64,000 nt of DNA from Amphritea opalescens. GTDB lineage: Bacteria > Pseudomonadota > Gammaproteobacteria > Pseudomonadales > Balneatricaceae. The position numbers and the translations under genes were made by a program. This document shows positions 54,858 through 63,929 of this stretch, piece by piece; position 1 is the first letter of the stretch; each line of letters begins with the position of its first letter. The DNA lies in the NCBI RefSeq assembly GCF_003957515.1, contig NZ_RQXW01000008.1, forward strand, positions 144,824 to 208,823, in the 5' to 3' direction. The notes under the pieces were generated by a model, which made no database searches, was not told where the DNA came from, and saw only the letters and a list, made by a program, of their open reading frames with translations.

Positions 54858-56371
54858 GCTGCACCTCCGGCAACCTTACGTAACAATAGTGGGGAGGCGC
54901 GATAACGATCTTCACCGTAGGCGTCCATCAGGTTATCGAGCACATCGAGTGCATAGCTCAGCTCTAGGTTATTAACCCATTCAATAGGGCCGCAAGGGTA
55001 GTTCACGCCACCCTTCATGGCGATATCAACCGCCGCCTCATCGCACACCTGTTGGTTGACCGCATCGAAGCCTTCATTCGCCAACATGCAAACCGTACGC
55101 ATAACCACCATGCCGGGAATATCATCGATCACGCTGACGGACTTGCCAATCGCTTGGAACAAGCCGATAGCCGCTTGTATCGCTTCATCAGAGGCCTGAT
55201 CGGCCGGTGCTAAGGCGATACGGGTTGAACGGGTGTAATCCAATGCGAGATCGAAGTTAATGAGATTCGGGCGCATGGTTTCACTGGCACGCATGGTGGT
55301 GAATTGGCCGTTGGATAACATCAGGGTGGCATCACCGATGGTGATCATCCCTTCAACTTCATCATTGTCGGTGCGTTCTACCTGAATACCCGCTTGTTCA
55401 AACAGCGCTAAGAGAGGTTCGGCAACACCGAGCTCGCCTTCCACGATGATTGATTTGGGCGCAGGGTATGGCGCAGCGGTTTTAGCGTCGGGCTTTTGTG
55501 CGCCTTCGCTGTAATCATAAAAGCCGCGGCCTGTTTTACGGCCTAGGTGGCCGGCATCGACCAGCTCTTTTTGAATCAGTGAGGGGAGGAAGCGCTGATC
55601 ATGGTAAAAGGCGTCAAAGACGGAGCAGGTCACTGCGTAGTTAACATCGTGTCCGATCAGGTCCATCAATTCGAAGGGCCCCATCCGAAAACCACCACAC
55701 TCACGCATCAGTGCATCGATGGTCGCGATATCGGCAGCACCTTCCTGTGTAATACGCAGGCCTTCGGCATAGAAGGGACGAGCAACACGGTTAACGATAA
55801 AGCCCGGTGTTGATTTGGCCAGTACCGGCTGTTTGCCCCAACTGGCTGAGAGCGCGTAGATATCGTTAGCGATCTGTGGATCGGTATCCAGTCCACTGAT
55901 CACTTCCACGAGTTTCATCACCGGCGCAGGATTGAAAAAGTGCATGCCGACGAGGTTTTGTGGTCGCTTGAGTGTCGCACCAATAGCGGTGACCGAAATA
56001 GAAGAGGTGTTGGTCGCTATCACCGCATCGGCGGAGCAGATCTCTTCAAGCTGACCAAACACCTGCTGTTTAATATCCAGACGTTCCACGATGGCTTCAA
56101 TGATCAGTGCTGCGGGTGCAAGCTCTGTCATTTGGCTGACCGGCGTAATGCGGGCAATCAACTCATCGGCGGCTTGCTGGCTCATCTTGCCACGGCTAAC
56201 CTGACGTGAAAGCCCTTTGGCGGTATTGTCGATACCCCGTTGTGAGGCGCCGGCGGCGGTATCAAAGAGTAATACGGGGTGACCGGCACTCGCCGCCACC
56301 TGTGCAATGCCAGCACCCATGGTGCCTGCACCGATAACAGCAATAATAGAATCAGTAGTAAAACGACTCAT
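54854..56371 (-). CDS. paaH: 3-hydroxyacyl-CoA dehydrogenase PaaH
   Basis: A 505-residue NAD+-dependent enzyme that oxidises 3-hydroxyadipyl-CoA to 3-oxoadipyl-CoA. Rossmann motif VIGAGTMGAGIAQVAAS (residues 11-27), catalytic region FFNPAPVMKLVEVI, GFIVNRVARPFYAEG, and the duplicated C-terminal dehydrogenase domain with CGPIEWVNNL. 4-bp overlap with paaI; 21 bp from paaG. Confidence 0.94.
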   Translation of the reverse strand: MSRFTTDSIIAVIGAGTMGAGIAQVAASAGHPVLLFDTAAGASQRGIDNTAKGLSRQVSRGKMSQQAADELIARITPVSQMTELAPAALIIEAIVERLDIKQQVFGQLEEICSADAVIATNTSSISVTAIGATLKRPQNLVGMHFFNPAPVMKLVEVISGLDTDPQIANDIYALSASWGKQPVLAKSTPGFIVNRVARPFYAEGLRITQEGAADIATIDALMRECGGFRMGPFELMDLIGHDVNYAVTCSVFDAFYHDQRFLPSLIQKELVDAGHLGRKTGRGFYDYSEGAQKPDAKTAAPYPAPKSIIVEGELGVAEPLLALFEQAGIQVERTDNDEVEGMITIGDATLMLSNGQFTTMRASETMRPNLINFDLALDYTRSTRIALAPADQASDEAIQAAIGLFQAIGKSVSVIDDIPGMVVMRTVCMLANEGFDAVNQQVCDEAAVDIAMKGGVNYPCGPIEWVNNLELSYALDVLDNLMDAYGEDRYRASPLLLRKVAGGAA

Positions 56372-56392
56372 GTGAAAATCTCCAGTATTGGC

Positions 56393-57184
56393 TTACTTGC
56401 CTTGGAAGCTAGGGCTGCGTTTGGCCATAAAGGCGCTTACGCCTTCGCGATAATCGTCGGTTTGTCCGGCCAGGGTTTGCAGATCGCGTTCAAGGTCGAG
56501 TTGCTCGTCTAGGCTGTTATTCGCCGAGGCTTGCAGTGAACGTTTAATCAATGCGAGGCCTTTGGTTGGCTGAGTAGCCAGCTTTTTAGCCATGGCCAGT
56601 GCGGCCTCTTTAAGTTCGTCCGCTTCGTAGGTTTTCCAGATCATGCCCCATTGTTCAGCCTGTTCGGCAGAGATTTTATCGCCGAGTAGTGACAGTGCCA
56701 TTGCGCGGGGTAAGCCTACCGCGCGGGGAAGTGTCCAGGTGCCACCGGAGTCGGGAATCAAACCAATCTTGCAAAAGGCCTGAATAAAGCTCGCGCTTTT
56801 AGATGCCAATACGATGTCGCAGGCCAGTGCGATATTCGCACCGGCACCCGCCGCAACGCCGTTCACAGCACAGATGACCGGCATTTCCAACGAGGTGATT
56901 GTACGGATCATTGGGTTGTAATTTTTCTCGATGGATTCGCCCAGATTCGGCACCTCTGCATCGGGATCAACGGCGCGATCGCTAAGATCTTGTCCGGCAC
57001 AGAAGCCACGACCGTTGCCGGTAATGAGCAGGCAGCGTACCGACTCATTTGTTTTAGTCTGCTTCAGTGCATCACGGACTTCGGTGTGCATCTGGCCGTT
57101 AAAACTGTTGAGACTGTCCGGACGGTTCAATGTCAGAACGGCAACGCCTTCAGTAATCTCAAATTCAATATGCTGGTAAGTCAT
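56393..57184 (-). CDS. paaG: Ring 1,2-epoxyphenylacetyl-CoA isomerase PaaG
   Basis: A 263-residue crotonase-fold isomerase that turns the ring epoxide into the oxepin. It has the oxyanion-hole and acid residues in GRGFCAGQDLSDR and CKIGLIPDSGGTW, both typical of PaaG. ATG 57184 with AAGGGGA upstream matches the family length; the longer frame is not real. It lies 4 bp after paaF. Confidence 0.93.
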   Translation of the reverse strand: MTYQHIEFEITEGVAVLTLNRPDSLNSFNGQMHTEVRDALKQTKTNESVRCLLITGNGRGFCAGQDLSDRAVDPDAEVPNLGESIEKNYNPMIRTITSLEMPVICAVNGVAAGAGANIALACDIVLASKSASFIQAFCKIGLIPDSGGTWTLPRAVGLPRAMALSLLGDKISAEQAEQWGMIWKTYEADELKEAALAMAKKLATQPTKGLALIKRSLQASANNSLDEQLDLERDLQTLAGQTDDYREGVSAFMAKRSPSFQGK

Positions 57185-57188
57185 TGGA

Positions 57189-57968
57189 TTATTTCCCCTT
57201 AAATTCTGGTCGGCGTTTTTCCATGAAAGCGGCAATGCCTTCACGTCGGTCATCTGTGGCGGCAAGCAAGGTAAATGCTTTGCGTTCCAAATTGAGCCCG
57301 GTTTCTAATGTGGTTTCATAGGCTTTGAGCAACGATTCTTTTGCCAAGCGAACCGCAATCGGCGGTTTTTTGGCAATCGTCTTAGCCAGTTTTAATGCAC
57401 GCTTATAACTCATCTCTGGGATGGTGACTTCACTCACCAATCCAAAATCACGGGCTTGTTCGGCGGTGATAAATTCGCCCGATAACACCAGTTGCATCGC
57501 CATCGATTTGCCCACGGTTCTGAGCAGTCGTTGTGTGCCACCGGCACCGGGGATGATGCCTAGATTGATCTCAGGCTGGCCAAACAGGGCGTTGTCTCCG
57601 GCGATAACGATATCGCAATGCATCATCAACTCGCAGCCGCCACCGAGGGCAAAGCCGTTAACGGCACCTATAATCGGTTTTGGATATTGGGCGATGCGAC
57701 GCCAGTAGCTAGGACGGATATCATTCATCACGCCCACGGTATCGAGTTCGGCCATCTCTTTGATATCGGCGCCAGCGGCAAAGACTTTTTCGCCGCCGGT
57801 AATCACAACGGCTTTTATACGCTCATCGCTAATAGAGGCATCGAGTGTCTCGGCAAGTTCTTTTAATAGATTGTTACACAACGCATTTCGCGCGGCGGGG
57901 CGGTTGAGGGTAATGGTTATCACACCGGATTCTGGTTCGCTGACCAGAATATCTTGATAATCGGACAT
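57189..57968 (-). CDS. paaF: 2,3-dehydroadipyl-CoA hydratase PaaF
   Basis: A 259-residue enoyl-CoA hydratase. Catalytic segments VFAAGADIKEMAEL and PEINLGIIPGAGGTQR are intact. First gene of the paaF-G-H-I operon, whose promoter lies in the 470-bp gap shared with paaN. Confidence 0.92.
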   Translation of the reverse strand: MSDYQDILVSEPESGVITITLNRPAARNALCNNLLKELAETLDASISDERIKAVVITGGEKVFAAGADIKEMAELDTVGVMNDIRPSYWRRIAQYPKPIIGAVNGFALGGGCELMMHCDIVIAGDNALFGQPEINLGIIPGAGGTQRLLRTVGKSMAMQLVLSGEFITAEQARDFGLVSEVTIPEMSYKRALKLAKTIAKKPPIAVRLAKESLLKAYETTLETGLNLERKAFTLLAATDDRREGIAAFMEKRRPEFKGK

Positions 57969-58439
57969 GGCTTATCTCAGCATTATGGGTATCGATAGGG
58001 GCTTAACTACAGCCGGTACAGACTCGCTACCGTTTATTATTGTTTAATTGTATCAGTCTTTTACGGGTTGACGTTTGGGCGTTGTCCGTTAAGGCTAACC
58101 ATTCTTGTTATTTCGTTGCACACTTCAGTATTAAGTCTGATGGTCTGCTTTAAATCAGTATGCGCAAAGGTTACCGTAAAAGCACAAAGGGATACAAATA
58201 TATTATCAATAAATTATCTTTTCGTATCACTTTCTTTAGTGTATCTTTTAACCTAAATTGATATTCGTTAGACAGTTTAGATCAGCTTTGCGCAAACAGT
58301 GCTTAAATGAAGGCTATATTCTAAACTGTCTGAAACACAGTATGTTTCGCAGAACGATACAGACTAAGCGAAGCGCTTATGATGTGATGTTCTGCAAAGA
58401 GATAACGCCTGCGGGCTGAACAAAATAAAGAGACCTTGT
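57969..58439. promoter_or_regulatory. Divergent control region of the paa genes
   Basis: A 470-bp non-coding gap between paaF and paaN. A perfect 12-bp inverted repeat AGACAGTTTAGA / TCTAAACTGTCT lies at 58270-58281 and 58320-58331, 38 bp apart, a candidate operator. No regulator gene (PaaX, PaaR) is in the window. Confidence 0.5.
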
Positions 58440-60119
58440 ATGAGCCATACCCTGTTTGAGTTGCACAAAGCAAAACTTGATGCCGCACTAAATGCTATCC
58501 GTACCCGCGATTATTATAGCGCCTATCCTGAAAACCCTAGTCCACGTCAATATGGCGAAACAGCCGATAAAGATGGTCAGAGTGCGTTTAAAGCGCATCT
58601 CAATACCTCCTTTAAACTGGATATGCCTGGGATTACGGGTGAAGCGGGCAGCGAAGTCTCTCCTTACGGTTTTGACTTAGGTATTCAGTATCCAACGGTT
58701 GATGTTGATGTCTTGTTGCCGGCCATGAATGAGGCTCGTAAAGCGTGGCGCGATGTGGGTGTTGAAGCCCGTACCGGTATCTGCCTCGAAATTCTTAAGC
58801 GCATCAATCAGCGTAGTTTTGAGATCGGTTACTCGGTGATGCACACCTCGGGGCAGGGTTTCATGATGGCCTTCCAAGCCGGTGGTCCACATGCTCAGGA
58901 CCGTGGTCTGGAAGCGATCGCCTATGCTTATGATGCGATGACCCATACTCCAGGTGCAGCCACTTGGACTAAACCTCAGGGTAAACATGATCCATTAGTG
59001 ATGGATAAGACCTTTACCGTCACCGGACGCGGCGTCGCACTGGTGATTGGTTGTTCTACCTTCCCTACGTGGAATACCTATCCTGGTTTGTTTGCGTCAC
59101 TGGTTACCGGCAATCCGGTTATTGTTAAGCCGCACCCAGCGGGTATTCTGCCGGCAGCGTTGACCATTCAAATTGCTCAGGAAGTGCTTAGCGAACAGGG
59201 TCTACCCCCTTATATTGCGTCCATGGTGATTGATGCTGATCCATCGCAGCCATGCACTAAGACGTTGGCGCAGCGGGAAGAGGTTCGTGTTATCGACTTC
59301 ACCGGTAATACCGCTTTTGGTGATTGGTTGGAACAAAACTGCCATCAAGCCGTGGTCTATACCGAGAAGGCAGGGGTGAATACGATCATTATCGATTCCA
59401 CCGATAACTTCAAAGGCATGATTCAGAACCTATCATTTACCCTGAGTCTCTACTCTGGACAGATGTGTACCACGCCGCAGGATATCTTCATTCCAGCCGG
59501 CGGTATTGAAACCGATCAGGGCCATAAGAGCTTTGATGAGGTTGCCGAAGCATTGAGTACCGGTATCACGCGCTTCCTGTCAGACCCGGAACGTGCAGCG
59601 ATGGTGCTAGGTTGTATTCAGACAGAAGTCACCGACAAGCGTGTAGATAGTGCACGTGAACTCGGTGAACGTGTGGGTACCATAGTGCGCGAATCGGATC
59701 GTCCAGAAAATCCTTGGTTTAAAGAGGGGCGGATGCGTAGCCCACTGTTGATCGCGGTCGATGCCGATAAAGAAGATGCTTATATGGAAGAGTTGTTTGG
59801 TCCTATTAGCTTCTTGGTGCGTACCGACAACAACGATCATTCGATCGAGCTGGCACACAAAGCGGTTAAAAATCATGGTGCTATTACCATGGGTTGCTAT
59901 TCAACAAATGATGCAGTGCTTGAGCAGATCGAAGAAGCAGCCTTGGATACGGGTGTGGCACTGTCCATCAACCTGACCGGCGGTGTGTATGTTAACCAGA
60001 GTGCAGCCTTCAGTGATTTCCATGCGACCGGTAGTAACCCCGCCGCGAATGCTTCACTGTCTGATCTAGCCTTTGTTGCTAACCGTTTCCGCGTTGTGCA
60101 GAGTCGTAAACACGCCTAA
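58440..60119 (+). CDS. paaN: Phenylacetate degradation protein PaaN (aldehyde dehydrogenase type)
   Basis: A 559-residue aldehyde dehydrogenase-fold protein matching the stand-alone PaaN family rather than the bifunctional PaaZ, which has an extra MaoC hydratase domain. Motifs: PQGKHDPLVMDKTF, the nucleophile in SGQMCTTPQDI and the FTGNTAFGDWLE cofactor loop. It is thought to oxidise the aldehyde formed on ring opening. It is divergent from paaFGHI and followed by an enoyl-CoA hydratase gene. ATG start; ribosome site AAAGAGACC. Confidence 0.9.
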   Translation: MSHTLFELHKAKLDAALNAIRTRDYYSAYPENPSPRQYGETADKDGQSAFKAHLNTSFKLDMPGITGEAGSEVSPYGFDLGIQYPTVDVDVLLPAMNEARKAWRDVGVEARTGICLEILKRINQRSFEIGYSVMHTSGQGFMMAFQAGGPHAQDRGLEAIAYAYDAMTHTPGAATWTKPQGKHDPLVMDKTFTVTGRGVALVIGCSTFPTWNTYPGLFASLVTGNPVIVKPHPAGILPAALTIQIAQEVLSEQGLPPYIASMVIDADPSQPCTKTLAQREEVRVIDFTGNTAFGDWLEQNCHQAVVYTEKAGVNTIIIDSTDNFKGMIQNLSFTLSLYSGQMCTTPQDIFIPAGGIETDQGHKSFDEVAEALSTGITRFLSDPERAAMVLGCIQTEVTDKRVDSARELGERVGTIVRESDRPENPWFKEGRMRSPLLIAVDADKEDAYMEELFGPISFLVRTDNNDHSIELAHKAVKNHGAITMGCYSTNDAVLEQIEEAALDTGVALSINLTGGVYVNQSAAFSDFHATGSNPAANASLSDLAFVANRFRVVQSRKHA

Positions 60120-60251
60120 TTGGGAACAAATAAACGATTGATATCCAGCCGATTCCGTCTGCTTAGCCGATTGAATCGGCTGAATGCTAGAAAGTGAAGG
60201 TTGTTTTTGGCGGATATCGATTACAACTGAATTAACTGAGAAGAGTGTTTT

Positions 60252-61037
60252 ATGAGCTACCAGTGTATTCTGACGGACGTTAAGCAAGGGGTCGGTATTA
60301 TCACCCTGAATCGACCTAAGGTGATGAACGCCCTCAATGCGACACTCTGTCGTGAAGTAGGTGAGGCGGTCGACGGTTTTGAAGCCAATGACAGTATTGG
60401 CTGTATTATCTTAACGGGTGGTGATCAGGTGTTTGCCGCTGGCGCCGATATCAAAGAGATGAAAGACCAGTCTTTCCCCGCTTTGCATGCCAAGAACTTT
60501 CCCTATATTCAGCGCGATTGCTGGCGAGCCATTGAAGATGCTCGCAAGCCTATTATTGCAGCGGTTGCCGGGTTTGCCCTTGGCGGTGGTTGCGAAATGG
60601 TGATGGCTTGTGACTTTATCATCGCGGCCGATAACGCTAAATTTGGTCAACCTGAAGTCAGTATCGGCACCATGCCGGGCGCTGGCGGTACGCAGCGTTT
60701 GACCAAAGCGGTCGGTAAGGCGAAGGCGATGGAGATGTGTCTGACCGGTCGAATGATGGATGCCGAAGAAGCTGAACGGTCGGGTCTGGTTGCCCGTATT
60801 GTGACGGCCGAGGCGCTCGCTGAACAAGCACTCAAAACCGCCGCTAAGATCGCGTCTATGTCACGTCCCACCGTTATGCTGATCAAAGAGAGTGTCAACA
60901 TGGGGGTGAGTTGCTCCCTTGATGATGGCTTACGCTTTGAGCGCCGAGCATTTGAAGCCACATTCGCCTTTGAAGATTGCTCCGAAGGGATGAATGCGTT
61001 TGCCGAAAAACGCAAGCCGGTGTTTAAAAATAGGTAA
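60252..61037 (+). CDS. Enoyl-CoA hydratase
   Basis: A 261-residue crotonase-family hydratase close in layout to PaaF (VFAAGADIKEMKDQ; PEVSIGTMPGAGGTQR). Located 133 bp after paaN on the same strand. It could be a second hydratase of the phenylacetate pathway, possibly helping the missing MaoC hydratase step, or a fatty-acid enzyme. Which is not decidable from sequence alone. Confidence 0.88.
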   Translation: MSYQCILTDVKQGVGIITLNRPKVMNALNATLCREVGEAVDGFEANDSIGCIILTGGDQVFAAGADIKEMKDQSFPALHAKNFPYIQRDCWRAIEDARKPIIAAVAGFALGGGCEMVMACDFIIAADNAKFGQPEVSIGTMPGAGGTQRLTKAVGKAKAMEMCLTGRMMDAEEAERSGLVARIVTAEALAEQALKTAAKIASMSRPTVMLIKESVNMGVSCSLDDGLRFERRAFEATFAFEDCSEGMNAFAEKRKPVFKNR

Positions 61038-61075
61038 CGCTGCTGATGGATGCGTTTGCATCCTTGAGTTGCCAT

Positions 61076-61106
61076 AAAGCCGCCGAGTTTAGCTCTGGCG
61101 GCTTTT
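61076..61106 (+). terminator. Terminator after the enoyl-CoA hydratase gene
   Basis: AAAGCCGCC / GGCGGCTTTT stem with a 12-base loop. Confidence 0.85.
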
Positions 61107-61190
61107 GTGTTTCTGTTAAGTGGTATCGTTTCAGTCACTAGGCCACGTTGTTAACGTTTATATGTTAAGACTAAATGTAGAGTAGATAAA

Positions 61191-61937
61191 ATGAAGTTAT
61201 TAGGAAAAACCGCCTGGGTAACCGGCGCAAGTTCTGGCATTGGTCAAGCAACGGCACGGGCGCTTGCCGCTGAAGGCGCTAACCTTGTCATCAGTGCTCG
61301 ACGAGAAGATCGGCTGCAACAATTAGCCGATGAGCTAAGGGCCACAGGGCGTGAAGTTTGTATTGCCCCGGTGGATGTCTCCGACCGGCAGGGTATGCAG
61401 CAGGTGGGGGTGTTGATTGCGGCTCAAGGTGGTGTTGATATCCTGATCAATAATGCGGGCACCATGCCGATCAGTCCGATTATCAATGGCCGAGTCGATG
61501 AATGGGAGCAGATGATTGATACCAATATCAAGGGTGTCTTATATGCGATCCATGCGGTTTATTCAGGCATGGCAGAACGTAAGCAGGGGCATATCGTTAA
61601 TATTAGTTCGGTGGCTGCCCGCTTAACTTATCCCAGTGCCGGCGTTTATGCAGGCACCAAACATGCGGTGAGGGCGATCTCTGATACTTTGCGCAAAGAA
61701 GGCATTCGTTACGGCGTGCGGGTGACCGATGTTCAGCCGGGTGCTGTCTCCACGGAGCTGCCTGACAGTATCGTACATGATAAAATACGCGCTGCGGTCA
61801 AAGAGAATATGTATGGCGAAGAGATGGCGAATCTTAAACCTGAAGATATTGCCAATGCGATTCTCTATGCCGTTACTCAACCTGCGCATGTGGATGTCAG
61901 TGAGCTGTTGATTCGGCCTACGGTGCAGGAAGGTTAA
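61191..61937 (+). CDS. SDR-family oxidoreductase
   Basis: A 248-residue classical short-chain dehydrogenase. Cofactor motif TGASSGIGQA (about 10-19), NNAGT, and catalytic Tyr153-x-x-x-Lys157 (YAGTK) with the SSVA serine before. NADP preference is suggested by Arg residues after strand 2 (ISARREDR). Substrate unknown; ATG start. Confidence 0.9.
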   Translation: MKLLGKTAWVTGASSGIGQATARALAAEGANLVISARREDRLQQLADELRATGREVCIAPVDVSDRQGMQQVGVLIAAQGGVDILINNAGTMPISPIINGRVDEWEQMIDTNIKGVLYAIHAVYSGMAERKQGHIVNISSVAARLTYPSAGVYAGTKHAVRAISDTLRKEGIRYGVRVTDVQPGAVSTELPDSIVHDKIRAAVKENMYGEEMANLKPEDIANAILYAVTQPAHVDVSELLIRPTVQEG

Positions 61938-62045
61938 TGGTCACGGCTCAAGCTAAAACCATTTTGAATCCGAGGTTATCTTTAGGGCGCTGTTAACGTA
62001 AGATCTACATCCACGTTTTACGATTAACAGTGCTGGATAAATATT

Positions 62046-62708
62046 GTGTATAAGCTACTTATTTTTGATTGGGACGGAACCATTATTGATTCCGCTGCAC
62101 GGATTATTGCCAGTATGCAAAAGGCCGCCCGTGATCTAGGGCAGGCAGAGCTCACAGATGATGCCGTCCGCAATATCATCGGCTTGGGTTTGCCTGAAGC
62201 GATTCGGGTATTAATCCCCGGAGTGGATGAAAGCCTTATCCCTCAATTGCGTGACCGTTACGGCTATTATTATCTTGAAGCCGATGATACGCCAACGGAG
62301 CTGTTTGATGGGGTGGAGCAGACTCTCATCAATCTAAAGCAGAAAGGTTATCGTTTGGCTGTTGCTACCGGTAAAAGTCGCCGAGGATTGGAGCGGGTAT
62401 TTGTGCAGACGGGTCTTGAGTACCTGTTTGAAACCTCGCGTTGTGCCGATGAAACCACCTCTAAGCCCCACCCCCATATGCTGGAAGAGATTCTTGAAGA
62501 AACCCATCTTAGCGCGGCTGATGCGGTGATGATCGGCGATACGGAATTTGATTTGGAAATGGGTGTCAGAGCGGGTATGGATACGATTGCCGCGAGCTAT
62601 GGGGCACATCATGTCGATCGGTTAACCCCGTACAATCCAGTCTTAGTCATGCATCGCTTTACTGAGCTGGAAAACTGGTTAGCGCAAACATCGCGCCAGC
62701 CGTCCTGA
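62046..62708 (+). CDS. HAD-IA family phosphatase
   Basis: A 220-residue haloacid dehalogenase-like hydrolase. Motif I DWDGTIIDS (residues 8-16), motif II VATGKSRRG, motif III lysine in SKPHPHM and motif IV MIGDTEFDLEMG. Layout is like phosphoglycolate phosphatase. GTG start. In the same direction as sppA, 40 bases away. Confidence 0.9.
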   Translation: MYKLLIFDWDGTIIDSAARIIASMQKAARDLGQAELTDDAVRNIIGLGLPEAIRVLIPGVDESLIPQLRDRYGYYYLEADDTPTELFDGVEQTLINLKQKGYRLAVATGKSRRGLERVFVQTGLEYLFETSRCADETTSKPHPHMLEEILEETHLSAADAVMIGDTEFDLEMGVRAGMDTIAASYGAHHVDRLTPYNPVLVMHRFTELENWLAQTSRQPS

Positions 62709-62748
62709 TATCGATATAATTTAAGCCAGATAATGAAAGGAGAACCAA

Positions 62749-63774
62749 GTGGGCTCAAATCCCTGGGAAGCTGAAGATAGCAAGGATACTGATAGCGCCA
62801 ATGCGTCGGCGGATCAAGTAAAACCGCAGGAACATAAAACCAAAGAGTGGCGCCTCATAGAACGAACGATGATGGGCCTGCAAAAAGAGCAGCGTAGTGC
62901 CCGCCGTTGGGGGATATTTTTTAAACTGCTGACCTTTAGCTATCTGTTTGTCATCTTAGGTATCTATCTGTTCGCGGATTCCTTTAGCCCTAATCTGGAT
63001 GAAGGCGGTGAACATACCGCCGTTGTGCAAGTGAAGGGTGTGATCGCGGATGGTGAAGACGCCAGTGCCGACCATATTATTTACTCACTGCGCAAAGCAT
63101 TCGATGACGATAACGCTAAAGCGGTTATCCTAAGGATCAATAGCCCCGGCGGAAGTCCTGTTCAATCGGGTTATGTGTATGACGAGGTGAAGCGCTTACG
63201 TGCTCTGCATCCTGAGAAAAAAGTATACGCGGTTATTCTCGATATTGGTGCTTCCGGTGCTTACTACATTGCAGCGGCTGCCGATGAGATCTATGCGGAT
63301 AAAGCCAGTTTGGTTGGCTCTATTGGGGTGGTTTCGTCCGGTTTCGGTTTCGTTGATCTGATGGAGAAAGTGGGCGTCGAGCGACGTAACCTGATTGCGG
63401 GAGAGAATAAAACCTTCCTCGATCCGTTCTCGCCTTTGGAAGACAAAGATCGTGCCTTTTGGCAGACCGTGCTGAATACCACCCACGCGCAGTTTATCGA
63501 CCAAGTGCGTAAAGGTCGTGGTGATCGCCTGAAAGAGAATGATCAGCTATTCAGTGGCTTGGTTTGGACCGGCGAGCAAGCATTAGAGTTAGGCTTGATC
63601 GATGGTTTAGGTAGCAGTAGTTCAGTGGCACGGGATCTGGTTGGTGCCGATAAGCTAGTTGACTACTCACCAAAAGGTACACCGCTAGAGCAACTGATCG
63701 ACCGTTTAGGCGTCAGCTTTGGTAAAACCATTGCCACCCAGTTAGGGCTGAATAATTCAGTACAGCTGCGTTAG
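62749..63774 (+). CDS. sppA: Signal peptide peptidase SppA (S49, short form)
   Basis: A 341-residue membrane-anchored serine peptidase with one N-terminal helix (about 61-80), a LRINSPGGSPVQSG substrate strand and the nucleophile Ser169 in GASGAYY. It degrades signal peptides left in the membrane. GTG start with GAAAGGAG upstream. Followed by a terminator. Confidence 0.92.
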   Translation: MGSNPWEAEDSKDTDSANASADQVKPQEHKTKEWRLIERTMMGLQKEQRSARRWGIFFKLLTFSYLFVILGIYLFADSFSPNLDEGGEHTAVVQVKGVIADGEDASADHIIYSLRKAFDDDNAKAVILRINSPGGSPVQSGYVYDEVKRLRALHPEKKVYAVILDIGASGAYYIAAAADEIYADKASLVGSIGVVSSGFGFVDLMEKVGVERRNLIAGENKTFLDPFSPLEDKDRAFWQTVLNTTHAQFIDQVRKGRGDRLKENDQLFSGLVWTGEQALELGLIDGLGSSSSVARDLVGADKLVDYSPKGTPLEQLIDRLGVSFGKTIATQLGLNNSVQLR

Positions 63775-63792
63775 GCACGCAATGATAAGTAC

Positions 63793-63825
63793 AAGGCCGC
63801 TACAGCAATGTCGCGGCCTTTTTTG
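63793..63825 (+). terminator. Terminator of sppA
   Basis: AAGGCCGC / GCGGCCTT perfect 8-bp stem with T-run. Confidence 0.9.
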
Positions 63826-63841
63826 TGTGTGAAATCGTAGG

Positions 63842-63929
63842 GAGAGGTGGTAAACATTGATAACGAAGATTTCGCGTAGATACCATCTCTCACCACCGGG
63901 TTCAAACTGTTTTTTAAGCCGTTTGAACC
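63842..63929. repeat. Hairpins at the end of the IS110-type element
   Basis: A perfect 9-bp inverted repeat GGTTCAAAC / GTTTGAACC (63899-63907, 63921-63929) spans the transposase stop; outside it GAGAGGTGG / CCATCTCTC (63842, 63882) forms a near-perfect second stem. Confidence 0.55.
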
